Shown in pieces: positions 1 to 8,078 of a stretch of 64,000 bases of DNA. The translations under genes were made by a program, and so were the position numbers. The stretch is from HGM04593 sp045533955. Lineage in GTDB: Bacteria; Bacteroidota; Bacteroidia; Bacteroidales; Bacteroidaceae. Where the stretch lies: positions 38,821 to 102,820 of the forward strand of contig JAZSIU010000011.1 of the NCBI GenBank assembly GCA_045533955.1, written 5' to 3'. The notes beneath the pieces are model-generated. The model was given only the letters and a program-made list of their open reading frames with translations, was not told the origin of the DNA and made no database searches. Positions within the stretch are counted from its first letter, which is position 1; each line of letters begins with the position of its first letter.

Positions 1-96
1 CAGCTCACAGCCCGCCTCAGGGAATTGTGCCCCGAGGACCCCGTGAAATACGATTTTGCCCTCTTTGGCATAGGCGTCGAGGGCGATACAATATAA
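1..96 (+). CDS. TIGR02757 (DUF2400) family protein, C-terminal end only
   Basis: Frame 1 is open from the left edge to a TAA at 94-96 and reads a short tail with the segment PEDPVKYDFALFGIGV. This resembles the conserved C-terminus of the TIGR02757/DUF2400 family (PVxYDFALF), a Bacteroidota protein of unknown biochemical function. The gene starts outside the window. It ends 20 bases before the maeB start and reads in the same direction, so the two may be co-transcribed. The call rests on about 31 residues. Confidence 0.7.
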   Translation, partial: QLTARLRELCPEDPVKYDFALFGIGVEGDTI

Positions 97-116
97 GAAC
101 AGATAATTATAGGAAT

Positions 117-2396
117 ATGGCAAAGATAACAAAAGAAGATGCGCTTCGCTACCACGAGGGTAAGCGCCCGGGAAAAATAGAGGTAGTCCCCACAAAGCCT
201 TACTTTACGCAGACCGACCTTTCGCTCGCTTACTCGCCGGGAGTAGCCGAGCCCTGTCTCGAGATTCAAAAGAACCCGCAAGATGCCTATCGTTACACCG
301 ACAAAGGCAATCTTGTGGCGGTAATATCGAACGGAACGGCAGTGCTTGGTCTGGGTAATATTGGCGCACTCAGCGGAAAGCCTGTGATGGAAGGTAAAGG
401 CCTGCTCTTTAAAATATATGCAGGAATAGACGTTTTTGACATTGAGGTAGATGAGAGCGACACAGATAAATTCGTCGAGGCTGTAAAGGCCATCGCACCA
501 ACATTCGGAGGAATAAACCTCGAGGACATTAAGGCTCCCGAGTGCTTCGAGATTGAGCGCCGTCTGAAAGAGGAACTCGACATTCCCGTGATGCACGACG
601 ACCAACACGGTACTGCCATTATCTCGGCCGCAGGAATGCTGAACGCACTCGAGGTGAACGGAAAAGATATTTCCACCATAAAAGTAGTGGTTAACGGTGC
701 AGGCGCAGCAGCAATCTCCTGCGCAAGGCTTTATGTGGCATTGGGAGTAAAGAAAGAGAACATTGTGATGCTCGACAGTAAAGGCGTCATAAACACCAAG
801 CGCGAGCGTCTGACACCCGAGAAGATAGAGTTTGCAACCACACGCGACGACGTTTACACACTTCAGGAGGCAATCGTCGGTGCCGACCTCTTCCTCGGGC
901 TCTCCAAAGGAAACATTCTCACAAAAGAGATGGTGCGCTCAATGGCCGCCGACCCCATAGTATTTGCCCTTGCCAATCCGGTCCCCGAAATATCCTATGA
1001 GGATGCAATGGAGAGCCGCCCCGACGTGCTTATGAGCACCGGTCGCAGCGACTATCCCAATCAGATAAACAATGTAATAGGCTTCCCATATATATTTCGC
1101 GGAGCGCTCGACACAGCCGCAACAGCCATCAACGAAGAGATGAAATTAGCCGCCGTGCGCGCCATTGCCGACCTTGCCAAACAACCCGTCCCCGAGATTG
1201 TCAACGAGGTCTATCACGTGAGCAATCTTACATTCGGCCGTGAATATTTCATTCCAAAGCCCGTTGACCCCCGCCTGCTCACGGAGGTATCGGCAGCCGT
1301 GGCACGAGCAGCCATCGAGAGTGGGGTGGCGCGCAAGACCATCGACGATTGGGACAGATACAAAGAGCATCTGCGCGAGTTTATGGGACGCGAGTCGAAA
1401 CTCACACAGCAGATACACGACACGGCACGCTCGCACCCCAAACGCGTGGTATTTGCCGAGGGAGCGCACCCCTCAATGATGAAGGCCGCCGTACAGGCCA
1501 AGGAAGAGGGCATCTGCCACCCCATCCTTTTGGGCAACGACGAGCGTATCGTTAAGCTGGCCAAAGAACTCGACCTCAGCCTCGAGGGCATCGAGGTAGT
1601 CAACCTGCGCCACGACCGCGAGGCTTCGCGCCGCGAGCGTTACGCGCGCATCCTCAACGACAAGCGTCAGCGCGAGGGATATACTTTCGAAGAGGCCAAT
1701 GACAAAATGTTCGAGCGCAACTACTTTGGAATGATGATGGTCGAGACGGGCGACGCCGATGCTTTCATAACCGGCCTATATACAAAATACTCGAACACCA
1801 TAAAAGTGGCCCGCGAGGTAATCGGCCTGCAAGAGGGATTCGACCATTTTGCCACGATGCACATTCTCAACTCAAAAAAAGGAACATATTTTGTGGCCGA
1901 TACACTCATCAACCGCAGCCCCGACACAAAGACGCTTGTCGATATTGCACGATTGAGCGAAAAGGCACTCCACTTTTTCAATCACGAGCCTGTAATGGCA
2001 ATGGTCTCTTACAGTAATTTTGGAAGCGACAAGGGCGGCAGCGCGGGCGACGTTCACGAGGCAATAGAGATTCTGCACCGCGAACATCCCAATTGGCTCA
2101 TCGACGGCGAGATGCAGGTGAACGTGGCACTGAACCGCGAACTTCGCGACAGCAAATATCCCTTCTCGCGTCTCTACGGCAAGGATGTAAACACGCTCAT
2201 TTTCCCCTGTCTGAGTGCTGCCAACAGCTCGTACAAGATGCTTCAGGCACTAAGCTCCGACACCGAGATTATCGGCCCCATTCAGATGGGACTGAACAAG
2301 CCCATTCACTTTATCGACTTTGAAAGTTCGGTGCAGGATATTCTGAACGTAACGGCAATTGCGGTTATTGATGCAATTACTAACGAGAAGAAATAA
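117..2396 (+). CDS. maeB: NADP-dependent malic enzyme with phosphotransacetylase-like domain
   Basis: 759 residues starting MAKITKEDALRYHEGKRPGK; the reading frame runs further upstream to a GTG, but the ATG at 117 matches the usual family start. The N-terminal half (about 1-420) is malic enzyme: YSPGVAEPC, the MHDDQHGTA segment and the nucleotide-binding segment VVVNGAGAAAISCARL. The C-terminal half (about 425-759) is a phosphotransacetylase-like domain (KRVVFAEGAHP, then NFGSDKGGSAGDVHEA), the standard architecture and length for MaeB. It converts malate to pyruvate and CO2 with NADPH formation in the cytosol; the C-terminal domain in this family is thought to be regulatory (acetyl-CoA sensing). 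Codon use strongly favours GAG and CGC. Followed by a strong hairpin terminator. Confidence 0.95.
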   Translation: MAKITKEDALRYHEGKRPGKIEVVPTKPYFTQTDLSLAYSPGVAEPCLEIQKNPQDAYRYTDKGNLVAVISNGTAVLGLGNIGALSGKPVMEGKGLLFKIYAGIDVFDIEVDESDTDKFVEAVKAIAPTFGGINLEDIKAPECFEIERRLKEELDIPVMHDDQHGTAIISAAGMLNALEVNGKDISTIKVVVNGAGAAAISCARLYVALGVKKENIVMLDSKGVINTKRERLTPEKIEFATTRDDVYTLQEAIVGADLFLGLSKGNILTKEMVRSMAADPIVFALANPVPEISYEDAMESRPDVLMSTGRSDYPNQINNVIGFPYIFRGALDTAATAINEEMKLAAVRAIADLAKQPVPEIVNEVYHVSNLTFGREYFIPKPVDPRLLTEVSAAVARAAIESGVARKTIDDWDRYKEHLREFMGRESKLTQQIHDTARSHPKRVVFAEGAHPSMMKAAVQAKEEGICHPILLGNDERIVKLAKELDLSLEGIEVVNLRHDREASRRERYARILNDKRQREGYTFEEANDKMFERNYFGMMMVETGDADAFITGLYTKYSNTIKVAREVIGLQEGFDHFATMHILNSKKGTYFVADTLINRSPDTKTLVDIARLSEKALHFFNHEPVMAMVSYSNFGSDKGGSAGDVHEAIEILHREHPNWLIDGEMQVNVALNRELRDSKYPFSRLYGKDVNTLIFPCLSAANSSYKMLQALSSDTEIIGPIQMGLNKPIHFIDFESSVQDILNVTAIAVIDAITNEKK

Positions 2397-2428
2397 ATAA
2401 CGCTCGGCAACCTTTTAGCAGGCTCGCA

Positions 2429-2480
2429 AAAACACTCCTCCCACCCGATTATTTTCACAATCGGGTGGGAGGAGTGTTTT
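2429..2480. terminator. Bidirectional terminator between maeB and the Big2 lipoprotein
   Basis: A perfect 22-bp inverted repeat (arms 2429-2450 and 2459-2480) with an 8-base loop. The arms begin with AAAA and end with TTTT, so the hairpin has a U-run on either strand. It lies between two convergent genes. Confidence 0.9.
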
Positions 2481-2500
2481 CTCGTTATAAACTTTTTTAG

Positions 2501-3214
2501 TTACATTTTAGACAACTTCTGCATCATTCGAGCCTTCATTTTATTCATATACTCAATGTTGAATACGTCGCTTCTCGAGAATTGACTCTCAAGATAAAGC
2601 AACATTGCAATGCCGTTATCACAAGCTAATCCTATCAAAGTTTTTGCATTATCGGCTCTTTCGGAATCAATATAAATCAAAATTCCTTCACTTTGAGTCA
2701 TATATTTGTAGCGCTGATTAAGGTGCTTGGTAATTTGGCTTTTATAGTTTGCATCACCCATCATCATACACTCGGTTAATCTATACTCCTCGAAAGTGTA
2801 CATTTCCAATGGCAAAGCCTCGTTGTTAGTTACGTATCCAACCATTTCACCATCGGCTGCATCGGGCATTCCGCGTTTCTCTATCAAAGCATTTTTGCTT
2901 ATTCCCCATTCAGTAACAGGCTCGTTATAGAGAGTGTAGTTGGGCTTTACTGTTACATCGCAGTGTAAATTGTGTTTGTTTAATAAAACTCTTGCTGTGC
3001 CCATACGTTGTGCTGTTATAATTCCCTCTTGGTCGATGGTGGCAACATAAGGGTTAGATGTCAACCACTCGCCTTTAAAACCAAGGTCGAATGTCTCGCC
3101 AACCTCAAGCTCACAGCTTGTTTGAACAGAAGGTACCTCATCGTCATCCTTTGAGCAAGATGCGATACAAAAACTTAATGCGGTTAAAAGCATCAAGGAA
3201 TAGAAATTTTTCAT
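2501..3214 (-). CDS. Lipoprotein with a Big2-type Ig-like domain
   Basis: 237 residues from the ATG at 3214 (MKNFYSLMLLTALSFCIASC); a longer frame adds 17 residues before a clear signal peptide, so the internal ATG was chosen. The lipobox IASC followed by SKDDDE is a Bacteroidota signal-peptidase-II signal; the acidic residues after Cys fit surface export. Residues about 30-85 look like a bacterial Ig-like (Big2) domain, with VGETFDLGFKG, then SNPYVATIDQEGIITAQR and GTARVLL. The rest (about 90-237) is unrecognised and has no catalytic motif I can name. Convergent with maeB. A candidate -7 box on the minus strand (CAAATATA on the plus strand at 3467-3474) is about 250 bases upstream, so its assignment is uncertain. 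Confidence 0.75.
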   Translation of the reverse strand: MKNFYSLMLLTALSFCIASCSKDDDEVPSVQTSCELEVGETFDLGFKGEWLTSNPYVATIDQEGIITAQRMGTARVLLNKHNLHCDVTVKPNYTLYNEPVTEWGISKNALIEKRGMPDAADGEMVGYVTNNEALPLEMYTFEEYRLTECMMMGDANYKSQITKHLNQRYKYMTQSEGILIYIDSERADNAKTLIGLACDNGIAMLLYLESQFSRSDVFNIEYMNKMKARMMQKLSKM

Positions 3215-3474
3215 AATTTTAGATTTTATGTTTATTGCAATATTGCAGTTTCTTATAGTCTGCATTAACTAAAATAAATAAAGCGCAGACTTTTGCCAAC
3301 GCTCTCAGGCTCATCACAAGCCGAATATACAGTGGTTCAGTCTGCACCTATTATAATCCAATTGTATATTCTTTTGCTTTTTTTGTTTCGAGGAGGTTAT
3401 TCAATAGCGATTGAGCAATTTTTTTTTTGGAAAAGTCTTACATTCGCTTCTCTCCCGACTGCCTTGCAAATATA

Positions 3475-3668
3475 GTGCAAGCGAATGAAATAATGCAAAT
3501 TTATTTGCAATTATTTCGCAATGAGCGCCGCCTATATTCAGCTTTTGCTAAATAAGTGCAAGCGAATGAAATAATGCAAATTTATTTGCAATTATTTCGC
3601 AATGAGCGCCGCCTATATTCAGCCTTTGCTAAATAAGTGCAAACGAATGAAATAATGCAAATTTATTT
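3475..3668. repeat. 81-bp direct repeat array, about 2.4 copies
   Basis: Copies begin at 3475, 3556 and 3637, an exact 81-bp period; the first two are nearly identical and the third breaks off near 3668. Each copy carries the palindrome TGCAAATTTATTTGCA and a TTGC...GCAA pair. It fills most of the 543-base gap between the lipoprotein gene and the Nudix regulator. No protein-coding sequence is apparent in this gap. Confidence 0.9.
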
Positions 3669-3704
3669 CTTAGAGATTATTTGCGTAGAAATAACACATA
3701 ATAT

Positions 3705-3751
3705 TTTGAGCTTCCAAAAAATACAACTAAATTTGCGTTAAATAAACGCAA
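3705..3751 (+). promoter_or_regulatory. Promoter and overlapping palindromic operator of the Nudix regulator
   Basis: A -33 TTTG (3705-3708), a 19-base spacer and a -7 box TAAATTTG (3728-3735) give a textbook Bacteroidota promoter. A perfect palindrome, TTGCGTT-aaata-AACGCAA (3733-3751), overlaps the end of the -7 box and the predicted start of transcription, and ends 6 bases before the start codon at 3758. This geometry suggests repression by the encoded regulator; autoregulation is inferred. Confidence 0.75.
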
Positions 3752-3757
3752 TAAAGA

Positions 3758-4450
3758 ATGGGCAAACAAAAATTCTGTTACAAATATCCGCATCCGTCGG
3801 TAGCAACCGATTGTGTAATTTTCGGCTTCGATGGGGCAGCCATCAAAATACTGCTTATCCAGCGAGGCGTTGAACCTTTTAAAGGAAAATGGGCATTCCC
3901 GGGTGGCTTTATGAGGATTGACGAGACGGCCCGCGAGTGTGCAAGGCGTGAATTAGAGGAAGAAACAGGGCTCAAAAATGCCACAGTCGAGCAGTTTTAT
4001 ACCTTCTCGGACGTGAATCGCGACCCACGCGAACGGGTAATAACCATCGCTCACTATGCCCTTGTGCGCCTATCCGAAGTCAAGGGAGGCGACGATGCAG
4101 CCTCGGCCCGATGGTTCTCTATGAACGAGGTGCCGAGCCTTGCCTTCGACCACGAACGCATCCTGCGTATGGCCACGAGCCGCCTTAAAGAGCGCATCTG
4201 CTTCGAGCCCATCGGATTCGAGCTGCTGCCCGAGATATTTACTATGACCGAGCTTCAAAATCTCTACGAAGCTATTCTTGAGATAAAGTTCGACCGTCGC
4301 AATTTCTATAATAAAATGCTCAAACTCGGTATCCTCGCCGAGGCCGAGCCCCGTCCCCTGAATGCATCGCGCCGCACACCGAGTAAGTATCGCTTCAATG
4401 CCGAAAAGTACGCCCGGCTGAAGCAAAAAGGATTCAGATTAGAGTTTTAA
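3758..4450 (+). CDS. NrtR-like transcriptional regulator (Nudix domain plus winged helix)
   Basis: 230 residues. An N-terminal Nudix-type domain (about 10-140) contains GGFMRIDETARECARRELEEETG, close to the Nudix box GX5EX7REUXEEXGU. The C-terminal part (about 150-230) fits the winged-helix DNA-binding domain of the NrtR family (FTMTELQNLYEAIL, then FDRRNFYNKMLKLGIL). Family members sense NAD-related or sugar-related ligands and repress nearby operons. Here no metabolic gene is adjacent on the same strand, so the ligand cannot be inferred. The gene follows its own promoter/operator and the 81-bp repeat array. The Nudix box looks intact, so hydrolase activity is possible. Confidence 0.85.
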   Translation: MGKQKFCYKYPHPSVATDCVIFGFDGAAIKILLIQRGVEPFKGKWAFPGGFMRIDETARECARRELEEETGLKNATVEQFYTFSDVNRDPRERVITIAHYALVRLSEVKGGDDAASARWFSMNEVPSLAFDHERILRMATSRLKERICFEPIGFELLPEIFTMTELQNLYEAILEIKFDRRNFYNKMLKLGILAEAEPRPLNASRRTPSKYRFNAEKYARLKQKGFRLEF

Positions 4451-4765
4451 AAGTTATAAATATTCAATATTAAGAGTGCCGGCCCTACCCGTGAAGCGCG
4501 ACAATGACATTTTTAATGATGCGCGCCGAACCTTATCCCACAGCACTTATCTTTAATGCAAAAGACGCGACATTTTTCTTCAAAAAAAGGTTGATTCCTG
4601 TAAATAATAATCCTTTTTGTACCGAGGAATATAGAAATCCCAACCCTCGGGGGAATATTTTGTTAGCTTATACTCTCTATACACAGAAGCAGTTAGCCAT
4701 AAGTAAACGCTCGCACCGAGAGTATTATCCAATCTTTTTGTAAATATAAAATTAACATAGAGAAG
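4451..4765. other. Gap with no gene recognised
   Basis: 315 bases between the Nudix regulator and the PP2C gene. An 79-codon frame at 4504-4743 and one on the opposite strand look like chance openings (no recognisable domain, poor start context). I see no clear promoter box or strong hairpin. Confidence 0.5.
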
Positions 4766-5443
4766 ATGAGAATAAGATATGCAATTATAAGTAAAAAGGG
4801 TCCTCGTTCCAATAACGAGGACTATGTGAGGGTTGCAGATAAACCCGAGGAATCTCAGTGGCTCGGGGTGGTGTGCGACGGGATGGGCGGCCACGCAATG
4901 GGTGATGTAGCTGCCGAGACTGTTTGCAACGCCATCTGCGAGTATTGCTTGTGCGCCGACGATGGGGATACTATTATAAAACTGAATAAAGCCTGCCGCT
5001 CGGCATCCGCAAAATTAGATAAACGCTCATCCGAGATGAACCATCTTAAAATGGGCACCACGCTTGCAATGGCAAGTATCGACAACAACGTAATAACCAT
5101 TGCCCATTGCGGCGACAGCCGTTGTTACCTGATGCGTCGGGGTAATCTGCTTTACGAGACAAAAGACCACGCAGGCGACAGCTTCAATTGGAATGTTGTA
5201 ACAAAATGCTTTTTCTCGTACGACCCCGAAGCATCAGTTCCCGATATTGCACAATTCGAGATAAAGCCCGGCGACAGAGTTTTATTGTGCTCGGACGGCC
5301 TATATAAAAGTATGCCACCCGAAATTCTTAAAGCAAGAATGATGGACGACAAAACACCCGAAGAGATATTGGACGTTTACGATTTTTTGTGCGAAAAGAA
5401 TGCCGACGACAACTATACCGCCATTCTGGCCATCGTAGAGTAG
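4766..5443 (+). CDS. PP2C-family protein serine/threonine phosphatase
   Basis: 225 residues, a single PP2C domain with no membrane segment. Metal-binding motifs are visible in order: GPRSNNEDYV near residue 12-21, VCDGMGGHAMGDVAA (about 38-52), MGTTLAMA, IAHCGDSRCYL, DRVLLCSDGLY, and the C-terminal DDNYTAILAIV. It should remove phosphate from Ser/Thr residues, using two metal ions bound by the Asp residues. No kinase is adjacent; a second, longer PP2C is encoded at 59083-60729 with a kinase. It is the last ordinary chromosomal gene before the guaA-linked island. Confidence 0.9.
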   Translation: MRIRYAIISKKGPRSNNEDYVRVADKPEESQWLGVVCDGMGGHAMGDVAAETVCNAICEYCLCADDGDTIIKLNKACRSASAKLDKRSSEMNHLKMGTTLAMASIDNNVITIAHCGDSRCYLMRRGNLLYETKDHAGDSFNWNVVTKCFFSYDPEASVPDIAQFEIKPGDRVLLCSDGLYKSMPPEILKARMMDDKTPEEILDVYDFLCEKNADDNYTAILAIVE

Positions 5444-6019
5444 GGCGCAATGTTATTCTAGCCCTAAAAAGTTGCCAAGGCTGATAAAGTGCCTTTAACA
5501 ATTTTTACAGGCAGCCACTATCGAGAGTTTAAAGCAAAAAAGGGTGGATATTTACCTATATTGAAGCTGTAATAAATGCGGCATCAGGCATTTTTTTTAC
5601 TCCTGCGCCGAGCAATTCTGTCTAAAAATCGGATGCTGGCCGACTTTTATAGTGCAGCTGTTTACTTTTTAAAAGCCCTCTTTAGCAGCAGGCGTGCGGC
5701 GCAGATGCGGTTCTTGATGGTTGCCCAGTGGCAGGCCGAGCGCGAGCGTAATCTCGCAATATTTGTAGCTCCGGGCATACATTATCAGTGGGGTGGAAAA
5801 ATCGGGTGGGAGCTTTGCGATAATGCGAGAAACATCGTGAAATTCCGGCAGTACGTCGGCTGCGTCATCTGTGCTGTAATAATTATAATTGGTATTTTCT
5901 ATTCTTACTCTTCACTCCGCAAAGAGAGACGTTCGTTAAGAAAGATATTTCGCATAATCCGCCGGGCCCAATGGTCGAATCTCGTTCCGATAGTAAAATA
6001 TTTTCGCTTGATATAGGCC
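5444..6019. other. Gap left of the island; one doubtful ORF
   Basis: 576 bases without a convincing gene. A 146-codon frame (5576-6016, plus) has a GC-rich stretch and one hydrophobic segment (CAVIIIIGIFYSY), but no family that I recognise and an Arg-rich composition; it could be a decayed gene. This is probably the chromosomal flank against which the tandem elements accumulated. Confidence 0.4.
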
Positions 6020-6498
6020 TTTGTTAGCCATAATGTTAAAAACCCCTCTAGAATGGTCGGGAGGGTGTGAAAATAAAGCAACCGCCTCAACATAATGAAA
6101 CGTCGGAGCGGTTGTAAGTTGTTGACTATTTTCTGTTTGCCCTGCGGGCAACTCCCATTGAGTCAATCACTGTCGCATCGCGACCGTATCCCACGCTTTG
6201 CGTGACTATTACTCAGTGATTGCCTCTATCATTTTGCAAGCAAAATAATTGACTCATCACAATGTTGCCTTTAACTTTGTTGAAACGCTGCTGCACTCGT
6301 TGTAAAAACTCAAACAAGTTTAGTTTTAACTTGTTGGCAGGTGTTTTGGGCAATCGCACGTCGCGTGGCACTAGAACTCTCCCTCTGTTTATAGAGGGAG
6401 TACCCGAAGGGGGAGGGAGTATTTGTGCTACACGCGACTAACTGCTCAAAAGGTTGCTCAGTAGTCGTAAAAAACAGCGTTTTTTACGACTACTCGAC
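6020..6498. mobile_element. Left remnant unit: element left arm only
   Basis: From about 6020 to 6486 the sequence matches the left arm of the 1.9-kb unit (about 11150-11490): the CCTCC...GGAGG hairpin, the CCGCCTCAAC/GTTG hairpin, the CGCGTGGCAC...GTGC..CACGCG palindrome and the ending ACTGCTCAAAAGGTTGCT. No integrase, recombinase fragment or cargo remains. It is either the scar of a fourth element or the left junction with the chromosome. It also carries a REP-like segment with GAGGGAG/CTCCCTC symmetry near 6371-6420. Confidence 0.6.
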
Positions 6499-6500
6499 TA
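6461..6500. repeat. Diverged att site D with perfect 15-bp arm palindrome
   Basis: Arms 6461-6475 and 6479-6493 are perfect reverse complements around AGC. The following ACTCGACTAG matches the right side of att sites B and C, but TCCC in the core is replaced by GACT. Compared with site B the A6-CGCTG-T6 centre appears as its reverse complement. It marks the left end of the 3.1-kb unit. Confidence 0.6.
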
Positions 6501-6579
6501 GAATAGTTAAATTGGGGTTAAATATTTTAACTTTATTATCAATGCTTTAACACTGAATTTTACCTTTTGAAACGGCAAC

Positions 6580-6599
6580 TGGTGTCAAGAACAGGTGTC
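6580..6599. repeat. Integrase arm-type direct repeat (unit 3)
   Basis: TGGTGTC at 6580-6586 and AGGTGTC at 6593-6599, a 13-bp period, 8 bases from the stop codon of the PD-(D/E)XK cargo gene. Confidence 0.6.
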
Positions 6600-6607
6600 G
6601 AAAAATT

Positions 6608-7678
6608 TTATATTATTGGTTCTATAGTGTATCCTTGTTCTTCTCCAAATTTAATTATTTTCCCTATATTGCCACTGCCAATTTCTCTTGTAAAAGCAAA
6701 AGTAATCCCATCAGCACTTACCATTAAGTTCTCTTTTTCTTCACGCCAACGCTTGTCTTTGGATTTATCAGTAGTAGTTTCTTTCCACTTTTGTATTTCA
6801 GAATACTTTTCAATACCAAATGGAATAGCATTTACAATTTCATAATAAGTAAGTTGAGGGTTATTCCTTACAAACAATTGTACTATAGCTAACGCTAAAT
6901 GCCCTTTGCCATAGTTCCCATTTCCATTTAGTCTATATTGTGTGTAGTCCTTTGGCTTATTGTTACTTATTACAGGGGTTTGGGCTGGAGTGTATGTTTC
7001 TATATGTATTATGTTTGTGCAATTTTTACGTTTAATGTTTATTTCTATTTCATTTGTGATATTCTCAATATCTTCAGCACAGTATCCCTCGCTTGTCAAT
7101 TTTTGATTTAATAACTCAATAAATAATTGCTTACCTTTTTCTGTTGTAAGTTCGTTGATAAACTCGTTAATCTCTTTTTGTTTTTCTTGTTTTGCGATTT
7201 GTTCAATGCAAAAATTAGTAAGCTGTTCGGCGTTGAAATTTTCTTGTTTGAAAAGTTCAATAAAGTTTTTACCATTATTAGAGTTTTCTACGAAGTCAAT
7301 TTTCAATATACTTATAGGTTCTTTTCCAAACTCATAATAGAACAATTCTATATGTTCTCCCATATATATACCAAATTGCACTGGTAGTAATTTCATATAT
7401 GAGAAAAGTTGTACTATTTCCTCTTTATTTTGAATGTGGTTAGGTTTTTTCATCTCAATAACGAACAATGGAGTATCGTCCTTGAAAAATACAATATCTG
7501 GATATACATAGTTTACTGTACTGCCGACTCTTAATTGATATTGATTTTCTACACGCTCGCAGTGCCAACCTAATAAATAACGAAAGTGTGTATAGACAAG
7601 TTTTTGATATTCCTTTTCGGTTGCTTGCTTTGTTTTCTTATCTAATATGTCTTTACATATTGTGTTCCAAATATTCAT
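6608..7678 (-). CDS. PD-(D/E)XK nuclease-like protein, island cargo
   Basis: 356 residues. The N-terminal region (about 20-120) resembles the HsdR N-terminal restriction nuclease fold: P60-D61, then E75-M-K77 inside LFVIEMKKP, the PD...EXK arrangement, preceded by an acidic/aromatic helix (EYQKLVYTHFRYLLGW). No helicase motifs follow, so it is not a complete type I R subunit. The middle is Lys/Glu-rich and probably helical. The C-terminus (about 245-356) is a separate domain that I do not recognise. A -7 box TAACTTTG lies 20 bases upstream (plus-strand 7698-7705). The gene ends 8 bases from the arm repeat. A role in defence is suggested by domain and context only. Confidence 0.65.
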   Translation of the reverse strand: MNIWNTICKDILDKKTKQATEKEYQKLVYTHFRYLLGWHCERVENQYQLRVGSTVNYVYPDIVFFKDDTPLFVIEMKKPNHIQNKEEIVQLFSYMKLLPVQFGIYMGEHIELFYYEFGKEPISILKIDFVENSNNGKNFIELFKQENFNAEQLTNFCIEQIAKQEKQKEINEFINELTTEKGKQLFIELLNQKLTSEGYCAEDIENITNEIEINIKRKNCTNIIHIETYTPAQTPVISNNKPKDYTQYRLNGNGNYGKGHLALAIVQLFVRNNPQLTYYEIVNAIPFGIEKYSEIQKWKETTTDKSKDKRWREEKENLMVSADGITFAFTREIGSGNIGKIIKFGEEQGYTIEPII

Positions 7679-7697
7679 TGTGCTATGTTTTAATGCA

Positions 7698-7705
7698 CAA
7701 AGTTA
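7698..7705 (-). promoter_or_regulatory. -7 box of the PD-(D/E)XK cargo gene
   Basis: Minus-strand TAACTTTG (CAAAGTTA on plus), matching TAnnTTTG, 20 bases upstream of the ATG at 7678. It lies inside the cargo slot, so the cassette brings its own promoter. Confidence 0.55.
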
Positions 7706-7749
7706 TTTATTTATTTATATTCATTTAATCAAGTGATATTCATAAATAC

Positions 7750-7784
7750 AGTTATTGCTCCCGACTTCGCCGGGAGCAATAACT
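7750..7784. terminator. Strong hairpin isolating the cargo cassette
   Basis: Perfect 14-bp arms (7750-7763 and 7771-7784, AGTTATTGCTCCCG) with a 7-base loop. It lies between the recombinase fossil and the cargo promoter, where it could stop read-through into the cargo. Confidence 0.65.
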
Positions 7785-7801
7785 AATAAACAAAATTCAA
7801 A

Positions 7802-7903
7802 TTAAATACAGAACTCTCTCTTTACTCTCTGCACTGTACTAACGCTAACATTGGATAATTTTGCTGTGTTTCGTACAGAGTAACCACGCTTGAGCAGTGA
7901 GAT
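7802..7903 (-). pseudogene. Fossil of a serine recombinase 3' end (unit 3)
   Basis: Read on the minus strand it encodes LKRGYSVRNTAKLSNVSV and continues to REFCI and a stop, matching the last 33 or so residues of the intact recombinase (12495-13127). Several differences are synonymous. Upstream sequence is unrelated. A complete copy is absent from this unit. Confidence 0.8.
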
Positions 7904-7951
7904 TAATAGTAAAAATGTTTAATTAAGTATGTCAACAAAAAGTTTTTTTGC

Positions 7952-7959
7952 TATATTTG
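7952..7959 (+). promoter_or_regulatory. -7 box of the HipA-like/DUF3037 pair
   Basis: TATATTTG matches TAnnTTTG exactly and lies about 120 bases upstream of the likely ATG at 8079 (or 48 bases from the in-frame start at 8007). A good -33 element is not obvious. Confidence 0.5.
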
Positions 7960-8078
7960 CGGTAAAATTGGGAATATAGTTTGCACTTGCATTGAAAAAA
8001 TATTGAATGTTTTTTGATATTTCTCAGTTGTTAGTGTTATATATATGCTTCAATTATTATAATTCTACGTGTCAAAAT

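Noticed and set aside
3475..3668. 81-bp repeats as a CRISPR array
   Set aside because: Only 2.4 copies, contiguous 81-bp units without distinct spacers, and no cas genes in the window.
5576..6016. 146-codon ORF as a real gene
   Set aside because: No recognisable domain, Arg-rich, starts in a weak context, and ends at the edge of the element remnant; noted only as a doubtful frame.
8007..8078. Hydrophobic N-terminal extension of the HipA-like protein as a membrane anchor
   Set aside because: The first in-frame start gives a 24-residue extension not expected in this soluble family; the ATG at 8079 begins a normal N-terminus.
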